A program made the translations under genes and the position numbers. From positions 310,001 to 374,000 of the forward strand of contig NZ_JASJOF010000002.1 of assembly GCF_030163795.1 (NCBI RefSeq): a stretch of 64,000 bases of DNA. Direction: 5' to 3'. The notes below the pieces were generated by a model, which worked only from the letters and a program-made list of their open reading frames with translations, was not told the DNA's origin and did not search any database. Origin of the DNA: Roseicyclus marinus. GTDB lineage: Bacteria; Pseudomonadota; Alphaproteobacteria; Rhodobacterales; Rhodobacteraceae. Of this stretch, positions 1 to 10,332 are shown piece by piece (the stretch's first letter is position 1; each line of letters opens with the position of its first letter).

Positions 1-98
1 TCGCGGTGGCGGCACCAGAGCGCCAGGACGGCAAGGGCCGGATCGACCTCGCCCAGATGGGCGAGCGCGCGGGCGGCGCGGTTGGAATGGGTCGTCAC
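1..98 (-). CDS. VWA-like (DUF2201-type) protein, N-terminal fragment
   Basis: Only the first 32 codons lie in the window and the gene continues past the left edge. It would start at a GTG that overlaps the stop of the MoxR gene in a GTGA arrangement, which implies translational coupling. The visible N-terminus (MTTHSNRAARALAHLGEVDP) resembles the VWA-like/DUF2201 putative metallopeptidases usually encoded directly after MoxR-type AAA ATPases. The assignment rests on this short N-terminus and on position. No catalytic or MIDAS residues can be seen here. Confidence 0.5.
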   Translation of the reverse strand, partial: MTTHSNRAARALAHLGEVDPALAVLALWCRHR

Positions 99-1198
99 GG
101 CAACCCTGCCGCCTGCCGTTCGGCGGCATAGGCGGCGTAATCGGGGCTGTCGGCAAAGACATCTTCCCAGCCCTGTTCGAGCGCGCGGCCGATCAGCATC
201 TCGAAGCCGAAGGCAGCCAATTCACTCACAGGTAATCCACCGTAGCCTTGCCCGCCAAGCCCACGCAAATCGGACAGAATCTCGATGCCTGTGGATAAGT
301 TTGCGCGGGTGGTCGCGCCGACCATCCCATAGACCAGCGCCGTCAGGCCATGGAGGGTTCGGGGATACATCACCACACGATCCTTGCGCGGAGTTTCCAT
401 CATTGCGTCAATCTGGACCGTGGCCGCGATTTCATCGGCCAGCAGCGCGAATTCGGCGGCAGGCGCCGCCCCCACCGTGCCCGCGATCATCACGGAGCGC
501 GTGGCGCGGTCGGGAATGGCGTGCATGATCTGGCTGACCCGTGTCCAGCTGCGCGGGGTGCAGGCGATCATCTGGCCCCGGCGCAAGCTGTCCTCGGTCG
601 TCTCGAGCAGGTCGGGCCGTGTGCGGATGAAGGCCGCGACGGCGGGATGGATGCCTGCGGGGATGGCATAGTGTTTCAGCCAATCCTCGGGATTTGCCTG
701 CACGATCATGTGGATGAGCCGGTCCGATAGCGCCGTGCCCATGTCATAGGCGATGGCGCCATCTTCGATCCGGTTGCCTGCGGCGATGATCATGACGCTG
801 TCGGGCAGGCGGTGGCGACCCACGCGGCGTTCCTGCAAGAGGCCGTAGACGGTGGGTTGCAGGGCGGGGGCTGCGGCGGTCAGTTCGTCGAGGAACAGGA
901 TCGCGGGGGCGTCGGTGTCGGGCAGATCTTCGGGGCGGTACCAGATGGTTTTCGCCGCCTCGTGGTCGAAATAGGGGAGGCCGCGCAGATCCTGCGGTTC
1001 GATGGTCGTCAGGCGCAGGTCGAAAAGTTCCGCGCCGATGCGATGGGCAAGGGTCTGGACCACTTCGGTCTTGCCGACACCGGGCCGGCCATGCAGCATC
1101 CAGCTGGCCATCAGGCCCCCGGCTTTCTGCGCCTCCCACCCGGCCTCCAGCACCTTCAGCGCCTCGCCCGCCGCAACCGTCGTCGCATTCACGCTCAT
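95..1198 (-). CDS. MoxR-type AAA+ ATPase
   Basis: A 367-residue AAA+ ATPase of the MoxR/RavA-like group, chaperone-like ATPases that usually act on a partner VWA-domain protein. Walker A is GRPGVGKT (about residues 37-44) and Walker B is LFLDE (about 101-105). An AAGNR segment after it fits sensor 1. There is no signal peptide, so it is cytoplasmic. It overlaps the upstream membrane-protein gene by 4 bp (ATGA) and the downstream VWA-like gene by 4 bp (GTGA), so the three genes form one coupled unit. The substrate is unknown. By family precedent it would remodel or activate the product of the partly visible downstream gene. Confidence 0.85.
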   Translation of the reverse strand: MSVNATTVAAGEALKVLEAGWEAQKAGGLMASWMLHGRPGVGKTEVVQTLAHRIGAELFDLRLTTIEPQDLRGLPYFDHEAAKTIWYRPEDLPDTDAPAILFLDELTAAAPALQPTVYGLLQERRVGRHRLPDSVMIIAAGNRIEDGAIAYDMGTALSDRLIHMIVQANPEDWLKHYAIPAGIHPAVAAFIRTRPDLLETTEDSLRRGQMIACTPRSWTRVSQIMHAIPDRATRSVMIAGTVGAAPAAEFALLADEIAATVQIDAMMETPRKDRVVMYPRTLHGLTALVYGMVGATTRANLSTGIEILSDLRGLGGQGYGGLPVSELAAFGFEMLIGRALEQGWEDVFADSPDYAAYAAERQAAGLP

Positions 1199-1881
1199 GC
1201 GGTGGCCGCCCGTTTTTCAAGCGCTGCCGCCAGCCGCGCATGGGCGGAGACGGCGCGGGCCTCTTGCGCGATGTCGCGGATGTAGAGGTCATCGCGGTGA
1301 TTGACGGCCAAGAGGTCACGCTCGGTCAGATCGGCATCGAAAAGATCCGCGAGTGCGGCGCGGTCGCCCTCATCGAGCGACAGGAGCCGGGGGGCGGGCC
1401 GGTCGGTCTGGACCGAGACGAGCGTCAGGGGGGCGATGCGTGCCAGTTCGGATTGTTCGATGACAAGGCGCAAGTCGCCATCGGTCAGGGCATGGCGGGC
1501 GGCGATCTTGCGCAGGGCGGCGCGGGCGCGGAAGGCGAGCGTGTCGAGGCGGCGCGCGGCCGTATCCGCATCGACGGCGCGGGCGCGGCCCGCCTTGGAC
1601 AGGCGCAGCACCTTCATCTCGACGAAGGCGATGACGATGAGCATGGCAAGCGGGGCCTGCGTGACGGGCAGCGCCAGATCGCGCGACAGGAGCGGGATGG
1701 CGACAAAAGGCAAAAGCGCCGAGAGATAGCGGAGGATCTGGATTTCCACGATCATCCGGAGCCAGAGCCGAAAGCCCCCGCGGCGCGGCACGAGCTGCAC
1801 CCGGCCCAGGAACTTCTTGGGCAGGCTGCGGGTTTCCAAGACGCCGCGGTTGGAAATGGTCGTGTCGCTGGCGATCAACAT
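1195..1881 (-). CDS. predicted two-helix membrane protein, MoxR operon
   Basis: A 228-residue protein I do not recognise by name. Two hydrophobic stretches (about residues 49-66 and 74-90) look like transmembrane helices. They are followed by a roughly 135-residue charged, Ala/Arg-rich cytoplasmic domain probably made of helices. The ATG start has an AGGA about 4 bases upstream. It is the first gene of the minus-strand operon and its stop overlaps the MoxR ATPase start. By position it may anchor or be a client of the MoxR/VWA pair; that is inference. No enzymatic motif is visible. Confidence 0.6.
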   Translation of the reverse strand: MLIASDTTISNRGVLETRSLPKKFLGRVQLVPRRGGFRLWLRMIVEIQILRYLSALLPFVAIPLLSRDLALPVTQAPLAMLIVIAFVEMKVLRLSKAGRARAVDADTAARRLDTLAFRARAALRKIAARHALTDGDLRLVIEQSELARIAPLTLVSVQTDRPAPRLLSLDEGDRAALADLFDADLTERDLLAVNHRDDLYIRDIAQEARAVSAHARLAAALEKRAATA

Positions 1882-1989
1882 GGGTCCTAGCCTAGCGCAT
1901 TTGGAGAGGCCGCCAATGGCCCTGCTTTCGTCTTTGGGTCCGATGCGCTAGGTCTGGGGTCGCCGTGTCCGAAGAGGAGTGTTTTTCGC

Positions 1990-3366
1990 ATGACCCGCAT
2001 CCCGCCGCTGAGCTGTTTCAAGGCCTATGACATCCGTGGACGTCTGGGCGACGAGCTGAACGAGGAGATCGCCTATCGGATCGGGCGGGCCTTTGCAGAG
2101 GTGATGACGGCGCGGCGCGTGGTTCTGGGGCGCGACGTGCGCCCGACGTCCGAGGCCTTGGCAGCCGCCGTGGCGCGCGGGCTGGTCGAAGCAGGGGTGG
2201 AGGTGCTGGACCTTGGCCTGTCGGGGACGGAAGAGACCTATTTCGCCACCACCCATCTGGAGGCGGATGGCGGCATCTGCGTCACGGCGAGCCATAACCC
2301 GATGGATTACAACGGGATGAAGATGGTGCAGCGCGGATCGGCCCCGATCGGCAATGCCGAGGGGATGGCCGCGATCAAGGCCTTGGCCGAAAGCGGGGAA
2401 TTCGCGGCCCCCATGGCGGGCGGGCGGGTGACCTACGCGAGCGGCACCCGGGCGGCCTATGTCGCGCGGCTGATGGAATTCGTCGATGTCGCGGCGCTGA
2501 CGCCGCTGAAAGTGCTGGTCAATGCCGGCCATGGAGCGGCCGGCCCGAGTTTCGACGCGCTGGCGGATGCCATGGCCGAGGCGGGCGCGCCGATCGAGTT
2601 CGTGCGGGTCTATCACGATCCCGACGGCAGCTTTCCGGCGGGCATCCCGAACCCGCTTCTGGACGAGAACCAGCCCCTGACCGCGGGACCGGTGGTGGAC
2701 CATGGCGCGGATATGGGCGTGGCTTGGGACGGCGATTTCGACCGCTGTTTCTTTTTCGACAACGAGGGCGGGTTCGTCCCCGGCGAATATGTCGTGAGCC
2801 TGCTGGCCGAGGCGTTCTTGGTCAAGGAGCCGGGGCAAAAGATCGTCCATGACCCTCGCGTGATCTGGGCCACGCAGGAGATCGTGGCGGATCTGGGGGG
2901 CCAGGCGATCCAGTCGAAATGCGGCCATTCCTTCATCAAGCAGGTGATGCGCGACACGGGCGCCGTCTATGGCGGAGAGATGTCGGCGCATCACTATTTC
3001 CGCGATTTCATGGCCTGCGACAGCGGCATGATCCCGATGCTGTTGATGATCGAACTGGTTTGCCGCAAGGGGCAGAGCCTCAAGGAATTGCTGAGCGAAC
3101 GGCGCGCGGCCTATCCCTCCTCGGGCGAGGTGAATTTCCGCGTCGCCGATCAGAAGGCGGTGATCGCGGCGATCGAGGCGGAATATGCCCCCAAGGCGGA
3201 GGCGCGGGACGAGACCGATGGGTTGTCGCTGTCCTTCGGGGATTGGCGGTTCAACTTGCGGGCGTCGAACACCGAGCCCTTGTTGCGGCTCAACATCGAG
3301 GCACGCGGCAAGCCCGATCTGGTGGCTGCGAAACTGGCGGAATTGACCGCGTTGATCGGGGGCTGA
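1990..3366 (+). CDS. manB: phosphomannomutase (ManB/CpsG type)
   Basis: A 458-residue alpha-D-phosphohexomutase interconverting mannose-6-phosphate and mannose-1-phosphate, the step before GDP-mannose for polysaccharides. The phosphoserine loop is TASHNP (Ser about 101), the metal loop is DGDFDR (about 247-252), the sugar-specificity loop is GEMSAHHYF (about 329-337) and the phosphate-binding loop is SNTEPLLR near the C-terminus. The GEMSAHHYF form is the one in E. coli CpsG/ManB, which favours PMM over a dedicated phosphoglucomutase. A GAAGAGGAG ribosome site precedes the ATG. The glycogen operon in this window has no pgm, so this enzyme could also supply glucose-1-phosphate; that is inference. 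Confidence 0.9.
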   Translation: MTRIPPLSCFKAYDIRGRLGDELNEEIAYRIGRAFAEVMTARRVVLGRDVRPTSEALAAAVARGLVEAGVEVLDLGLSGTEETYFATTHLEADGGICVTASHNPMDYNGMKMVQRGSAPIGNAEGMAAIKALAESGEFAAPMAGGRVTYASGTRAAYVARLMEFVDVAALTPLKVLVNAGHGAAGPSFDALADAMAEAGAPIEFVRVYHDPDGSFPAGIPNPLLDENQPLTAGPVVDHGADMGVAWDGDFDRCFFFDNEGGFVPGEYVVSLLAEAFLVKEPGQKIVHDPRVIWATQEIVADLGGQAIQSKCGHSFIKQVMRDTGAVYGGEMSAHHYFRDFMACDSGMIPMLLMIELVCRKGQSLKELLSERRAAYPSSGEVNFRVADQKAVIAAIEAEYAPKAEARDETDGLSLSFGDWRFNLRASNTEPLLRLNIEARGKPDLVAAKLAELTALIGG

Positions 3367-3369
3367 GCG

Positions 3370-3756
3370 ATGGCCAAGCGCCCCGAGGCGGCCCATGTTC
3401 TGGCGATCACGTTCCTGTATTACAAGGACTTGCCGCGCGCCTTTGCCTTTTACCGGGACGTGCTGGGCCTGAAGCTTGCCATCGATCAAGGCGATCTGGC
3501 CAAGATCATGGAGATTGCCCCCAACGCCCATGTCGGCCTTGTCGACGAGGCGCGCGGCATGAACAACTGGCAGGCGGAAAAGTGCGTCCAGCTGTGCATC
3601 CGGGTCGCAGATGTCGACGGCTGGCACGCCTATCTGGCGGCGCAGGGCGTCGCGGCCTTGTCGAAGATCTTCGTCAACGACACCATCGGAATCCGCGCCT
3701 TCGTTTTTCGGGACCCCGAGGGCTACCAGATCGAGATCCAGCAGGCGACCCGTTGA
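3370..3756 (+). CDS. VOC-superfamily (glyoxalase-like) protein
   Basis: A 128-residue single-domain protein of the vicinal-oxygen-chelate fold. It has the usual pattern: a FYRDVLGLKL segment after the first strand, a central HVGLVDE with a possible metal-ligand His, and a C-terminal FRDPEGYQIEIQQ with the conserved metal-ligand Glu. It begins 3 bp after the manB stop, so it is probably co-transcribed with it. The family covers glyoxalase I, ring-cleavage dioxygenases and antibiotic-binding proteins, and the substrate cannot be told from sequence. Confidence 0.75.
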   Translation: MAKRPEAAHVLAITFLYYKDLPRAFAFYRDVLGLKLAIDQGDLAKIMEIAPNAHVGLVDEARGMNNWQAEKCVQLCIRVADVDGWHAYLAAQGVAALSKIFVNDTIGIRAFVFRDPEGYQIEIQQATR

Positions 3757-3851
3757 GTCGTCTGCCCCCTGCCTTGGCACCATCGCACCGGCGCGCTAAG
3801 CCTTGATCCGCGACACCGCCCGACGACCGACACACCACCCCGGAGAGACCG

Positions 3852-4781
3852 ATGCCCGATAGAAAATTGCTGGATGAAACCGCCTCGGGCGTCTTCACCA
3901 TCGCGGCGACACCCTTCCTGCCCGATGGCGCGCTCGATCTCGACAGTATCGACAGCATGGTCGATTTCTACGAGGCGCGTGGCGCGACGGGCCTGACGAT
4001 CCTTGGGATCATGGGCGAAGCGGGCAAGCTTTCAGCCAAGGAAAGCAGCGTCGTGATCGAACGCGTCACCAAGCGGGCAAGCGTCCCCGTGGTGGTCGGC
4101 GTCTCGGCCCCAGGGCTGGCGGCGATCAAGGCGATGGCCGACACGGCGATGGACAAGGGGGCGGCTGGCGTCATGGTGGCCCCGCCCGCCACACTTCGGA
4201 CGGACGACCAGATCATCGGGTATTTCCAGATGGTTTCCGAGATCCTCGGCAAAAGCCCATGGGTCTTGCAGGATTTCCCGCTGGTGACCGAGGTGCAGAT
4301 GTCGACCCGCGCGATCCGGACCATTTTCGACAGTTGCCGCAATTGCGTGATGCTCAAGCACGAGGATTGGCCGGGGCTCGAAAAGATCTCGACGCTGCGC
4401 CGTCAGGAGGCCGAGGGCGCGCGGCGGGTGTCGATCTTGTGCGGGAATGGCGGCATGTTCCTGCTGGAGGAGGTGCTGCGCGGCGCAGATGGCGCGATGA
4501 CGGGATTTGCCTACCCCGAGATGATGGCCGAGGTCGTGCGCCTGACCAAGGCCGAGGACGAAGGCCGCGCACGCGATATCTTCGACGCCTACCTGCCGCT
4601 GATGCGCTATGAAAGCCAGCCGGGCCTCGGCCTTGCGATCCGTAAGCATATTCTGGCCAAGCGGGGCGCCATTGCACATGCCACGGTGCGGCGGCCCGGC
4701 ACGGTCCTGAGCGCGGACACGCTGGCAGAGATCGAAACGCTGATCGCCCGGCAGGAAACCCGGCTCGCGGCCTTGGGATAG
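3852..4781 (+). CDS. DapA-family aldolase/lyase, atypical active site
   Basis: A 309-residue protein of the dihydrodipicolinate synthase/N-acetylneuraminate lyase family, class I aldolases with a TIM barrel. The Schiff-base lysine is visible in VMLKHED (about Lys169). Two canonical elements are altered: the GTTGE loop reads GIMGE (about 52-56), and the YNxP tyrosine position reads QDFP (about 140-143). It is therefore unlikely to be the lysine-pathway DapA and more likely acts on another 2-oxo acid. A GGAGAG ribosome site precedes the ATG. It stands alone, about 95 bp after the VOC gene, with the IS remnant downstream. Substrate unknown. Confidence 0.8.
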   Translation: MPDRKLLDETASGVFTIAATPFLPDGALDLDSIDSMVDFYEARGATGLTILGIMGEAGKLSAKESSVVIERVTKRASVPVVVGVSAPGLAAIKAMADTAMDKGAAGVMVAPPATLRTDDQIIGYFQMVSEILGKSPWVLQDFPLVTEVQMSTRAIRTIFDSCRNCVMLKHEDWPGLEKISTLRRQEAEGARRVSILCGNGGMFLLEEVLRGADGAMTGFAYPEMMAEVVRLTKAEDEGRARDIFDAYLPLMRYESQPGLGLAIRKHILAKRGAIAHATVRRPGTVLSADTLAEIETLIARQETRLAALG

Positions 4782-4815
4782 GGGAAAAGGCGCGCACTTG
4801 GGGACGGGAAAACGG

Positions 4816-5064
4816 GACGGGTTGTTCTTCGACAAGTATTGGTTGAGCGGCGGCTCCGTCAGTAGCTACGTCAACCGAGTTTTCTCATCATCGCGCGCCT
4901 TCATCCACGTCGCGTCAAAGACTTGCATCCGCTGAACTTGACCTTCTGGGCGTACAACGTCGCGTTGCTGATGCCCTGACCGGCTATCGCGCTGTCCTCC
5001 CCGAGGCCGCCGTCGTCGGTCTGCTTGCCAGCGCCGTTGCCCTCGCCTTCAGGCGCGGCAATGC
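4816..5064 (-). pseudogene. decayed IS3-family transposase OrfA remnant
   Basis: This non-coding gap reads on the minus strand as pieces of an IS3-family OrfA in shifted frames. One frame gives a degraded N-terminal part and then GISNATLYAQKVKFSG, matching the typical GISNATFYxWKxKFGG helix-turn-helix end. After a frameshift near 4920 it continues as MQVFDATWMKARDDEKTRLT, a stop, then LLTEPPLNQYLSKNN, matching the usual MxVSDAxRLKALEDENxRLKKLLAE tail. No orfB, terminal inverted repeats or target duplication is evident. It explains most of the roughly 395-bp gap between the DapA-like gene and the VIT1 gene. Confidence 0.6.
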
Positions 5065-5175
5065 GAAGGTCGCAGACGTTCCCGTCGATTGATATGGATC
5101 TTGCCAAGGCCATCAGCGAGATTTTCGGGGTGTCCCATGCGCGAAAGCTGTCTCGTCGCGCGCGGGCCGAATGAC

Positions 5176-5877
5176 CTAGCCGACGGTGACCCCGAACAGC
5201 GATCCGACCAGCGCGGTGGCAGCCATGGCGAGGGCGCCCCAGAACGTAACGCGGACGGCGCCACGCAGCACACCCGCGCCGCCCGCCGTCGCCCCAAGTC
5301 CCCCGAGAATGGCCAAAGACAGCAGGGTCGCACCAGCCACGACAGGCACGATCTGCGACGGGGGCGCCAGCATGGCGACCAAAAGCGGTATCACGGCACC
5401 CAAAGCGAAGGTCATCGCCGAGACAAGGGCCGCCTGGATCGGATGGGCGGTGACCGTCTCGGAGATGCCCAGCTCATCACGGGCGTGGCTGCCGATCGCG
5501 TCATGCGCGGTCAATTGAAGGGCGACCTGCTCGGCCAGATCGCGGGTGAGCCCGCGGGTCTCGTAAATCCGGGTCAGTTCTTCCACCTCGGCCTCGGGGG
5601 TCTCTGTCAGCTCCTTTCGCTCGCGCGCCAGATCGGCGCGTTCTGCATCGGTCTGCGAACTGACGGAGACATATTCGCCCGCAGCCATCGACATCGCCCC
5701 GGCCACCAGCCCGGCAAGGCCCGCGATCAGAACCTCCGGCCGTCCCGCTCCGGTCGCCGCCACACCGACCAAAAGGCTCGAGGTTGAGACGATCCCGTCA
5801 TTGGCCCCAAGCACTGCCGCGCGGAGCCAGCCGATGCGATGGACCATGTGGATTTCGGAATGGGACAGGCGGCTCAT
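5176..5877 (-). CDS. VIT1/CCC1-family iron/manganese transporter
   Basis: A 233-residue membrane protein of the VIT1/CCC1 family, which moves Fe2+/Mn2+ out of the cytoplasm. The N-terminal HxxxxxxxWLRAAVLGANDGI signature leads into TM1, with GAMSMAAGEYVS in the TM2 region. A charged central cytoplasmic helix region (about residues 80-145, Glu/Arg-rich) fits the metal-binding loop, and three hydrophobic segments fill the C-terminal half. Its ATG overlaps the stop of the P-type ATPase (ATGA at 5874-5877), so the two metal transporters are coupled. The neighbouring katG/oxyR genes fit a metal and peroxide-stress setting. Confidence 0.85.
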   Translation of the reverse strand: MSRLSHSEIHMVHRIGWLRAAVLGANDGIVSTSSLLVGVAATGAGRPEVLIAGLAGLVAGAMSMAAGEYVSVSSQTDAERADLARERKELTETPEAEVEELTRIYETRGLTRDLAEQVALQLTAHDAIGSHARDELGISETVTAHPIQAALVSAMTFALGAVIPLLVAMLAPPSQIVPVVAGATLLSLAILGGLGATAGGAGVLRGAVRVTFWGALAMAATALVGSLFGVTVG

Positions 5878-7811
5878 GCTTTGGCTCCTTCGGGGCGGGG
5901 ATGCGGTGCAGCGAGGCCGTCGGGCGAAATGCGCAGGGCGCGCAGCGCGTTCAGGATGACGGCCACATCGATCGCTTCTTGCAAAAGCGCACCTTGAACC
6001 GGCGTCAGATAGCCGAAGGCGGCTGCGATCATACCCAGAACCGACAGGCTGATGCCTGCGGCTACGCTTTCGAGGGCGATCCTGCGCGACCGCCGGGCGA
6101 TCTCGATCCCCGGCGCGATGCGGTCCACGCGATCCACCAGCAACACGACATCCGCAGCCTCGGCGCTGGCGGCGGCCCCGCGTGCGCCCATCGCGACACC
6201 GACATCAGCTGCGGCCAGCGCCGGGGCGTCATTGACGCCGTCGCCCACCATCATCACCGGGCCATTCTTGTGTTCGCTCAGGACAAGCTGGACCTTTTCT
6301 TCTGGCGTCAGCCCGGCCCGGATGCCGTCGAGGCCCAGACCCTGCGTCACCCGTTGCGCCACCTCGGCCCGGTCTCCGGTGGCCAGCAGAATGCGCGCGA
6401 CGCCCTGTCGGCGCAGGGCTTGCAGCATCGCGGGCGCCCCCTCGCGCAGGGGATCGGACATCACCAGATGCCCCGCCAAGCGCCCATCGACGGCGACCGC
6501 GACCATCAAGGATCCCGCGGCCAATTCGGGATTGCCGCCCGACACCCGGCCTACCCGCGCCGCGACGAAGCCGTCGCCGCCCACGATCACCGAACGCCCA
6601 TCGATGACGCCGATAACCCCCTCGCCGGGGACTTCGGTCACATCCTCCGGGATCGGCAGGATCAGCCCGCGCGCCTTGGCGGCGGCCACGATGGCCTGTG
6701 CCACGGGGTGTTTCGACGCTTGGTCCAGCGCTGCGGCGTGGCGCAATAGGTCTTCGGCGTCCATCCAATCGTGACTGTCGATGCGCACGATCCGTGGTCG
6801 CCCGTCCGTCAAGGTGCCGGTCTTGTCGAGGATCAGGGTGCGGATGCGCGCCATGGCCTCCAGCGGTTTGGCCCCCTTCACCAGCACCCCGAAATGCGCG
6901 GCGCGCGACAGCCCCGCCACCAGCGCCACCGGGACGGCGAGGATGAGGGGGCAAGGTGTGGCCACGACCAGCACGGCGACAGCGCGGATCGGATCGCCGG
7001 TTAGCCCCCATGCGGCAAAGGCGATAGCAAGAGTGACAGCCAAAAAGCCCAGCGACCAGCGGTCGGCAAGCCGGGCCATCGGCGCTTTTGACGCCTGCGC
7101 CGCCTCGACCAGCCGGACGATACCGGCATAGGTGCTGTCCCGCGCCTCGCGCAGGGCCTCGAGGTCGAAGGCGTCCCCCGCATTGGTCGACCCGCTCATG
7201 GCCTCGGCCCCGCGCTCCAGCCGAACGGGCAGGGATTCCCCCGTGAGCGCCGATGTATCCACAAAGGCTGTGGCCGAGGCGATCCGTCCGTCCACCGGCA
7301 CCACGTCACCCTGCCGGATCAGAAGCCGGTCGCCGGTGGCGATGTCGTCCAGCTGCACCTCTTCCAAGCCACCGTTGCGGTGGCGCGTCGCGGTGCGTGG
7401 AACACGGGAGAGAAGATCGCGCATCTCGCGACGCGCGCGGCCTTCGGCAAAGCTTTCCAGAAAGGTGCCGCCCGAATACATGACGGCGACGACCGCCGCG
7501 GCCAGCGTTTCGCCGAAAGTCAGGGCCGCCGACATCGAGAGGGCGGCAACGATGTCGAGCCCGACTTCGCCGCGCGCGAGGCTGCGGATGATTTCGACCA
7601 CCAGAGACGCCAGCACGGGCAGGACGCCTGCAAACCAGACTGCTTGGGCGAGGTCCGCGCGCCCGCTGACGTGCAGACCAAGGCCGGTGACCAGGCCCAC
7701 GAGGCCGATTGTCAAAAGCAGTGTCTTGAAGCGGTCTGTTCGAGCGTGATCCACAGGGGGGCATTCTCCACCGGCTGAGGCGTTTGGCCTCGTCTTGTGC
7801 TGGACTAGCAT
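5874..7811 (-). CDS. P1B-type heavy-metal ATPase with TPCP motif
   Basis: A metal-exporting P-type ATPase of about 645 residues. It has TGES (about 190-193), phosphorylated Asp in DKTGTLT (about Asp329), the P1B nucleotide-domain HP dipeptide (SKHPVAQ), and GDGVNDAP in the hinge. The metal-site motif of the membrane helix before the P-domain is TPCP (about 285-288), not the CPC or SPC of Cu or Co pumps. That resembles the variant described for the P1B-5 (Ni/Fe) group, but no hemerythrin-like C-terminus is present. No N-terminal HMA domain is visible. The ATG at 7811 has GGAGG almost abutting it; a GTG at 7754 with better-spaced GGAGAA is an alternative start. Confidence 0.85.
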   Translation of the reverse strand: MLVQHKTRPNASAGGECPPVDHARTDRFKTLLLTIGLVGLVTGLGLHVSGRADLAQAVWFAGVLPVLASLVVEIIRSLARGEVGLDIVAALSMSAALTFGETLAAAVVAVMYSGGTFLESFAEGRARREMRDLLSRVPRTATRHRNGGLEEVQLDDIATGDRLLIRQGDVVPVDGRIASATAFVDTSALTGESLPVRLERGAEAMSGSTNAGDAFDLEALREARDSTYAGIVRLVEAAQASKAPMARLADRWSLGFLAVTLAIAFAAWGLTGDPIRAVAVLVVATPCPLILAVPVALVAGLSRAAHFGVLVKGAKPLEAMARIRTLILDKTGTLTDGRPRIVRIDSHDWMDAEDLLRHAAALDQASKHPVAQAIVAAAKARGLILPIPEDVTEVPGEGVIGVIDGRSVIVGGDGFVAARVGRVSGGNPELAAGSLMVAVAVDGRLAGHLVMSDPLREGAPAMLQALRRQGVARILLATGDRAEVAQRVTQGLGLDGIRAGLTPEEKVQLVLSEHKNGPVMMVGDGVNDAPALAAADVGVAMGARGAAASAEAADVVLLVDRVDRIAPGIEIARRSRRIALESVAAGISLSVLGMIAAAFGYLTPVQGALLQEAIDVAVILNALRALRISPDGLAAPHPRPEGAKA

Positions 7812-7935
7812 GCCTCCGCCCGTGCCATGCACAACACATGTAGCATGGTGCACCGAAAAACGGGCGGCAAGCGGACGGGATTGTGGATGAGATCGCGCGC
7901 CGCAGCCCTGTCCGCCCACCCAAACCACCCAAAAC

Positions 7936-7966
7936 AAAACGGCCCGGAGGTTCCCCGGGCCGTTTC
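7936..7966 (-). terminator. rho-independent terminator of katG
   Basis: Reading the minus strand after the katG stop, ACGGCCCGG and its complement CCGGGCCGT form a GC-rich hairpin with a short loop, followed by TTTTGTTTT. It lies between katG and the P-type ATPase gene and separates their transcription. Confidence 0.8.
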
Positions 7967-8020
7967 GCCTTCGCGTTTCCATGCCGGGCCCTTGCGGCCC
8001 CGGCTTCCTGTTGGCTGCGC

Positions 8021-10330
<2,310 letters not shown>

Positions 10331-10332
<2 letters not shown>

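Noticed and set aside
1948-3783. A 611-codon minus-strand open frame opposite manB.
   Set aside because: It is an antisense shadow produced by GC-rich codon bias; manB has all motifs and a ribosome site.
5061-5174. A 37-codon plus-strand open frame (MRRSQTFPSIDMDLAKAISEI...) between the IS remnant and the VIT1 gene.
   Set aside because: It is short, has no ribosome site, overlaps the IS scar and resembles no family I know. It is most likely a chance frame.
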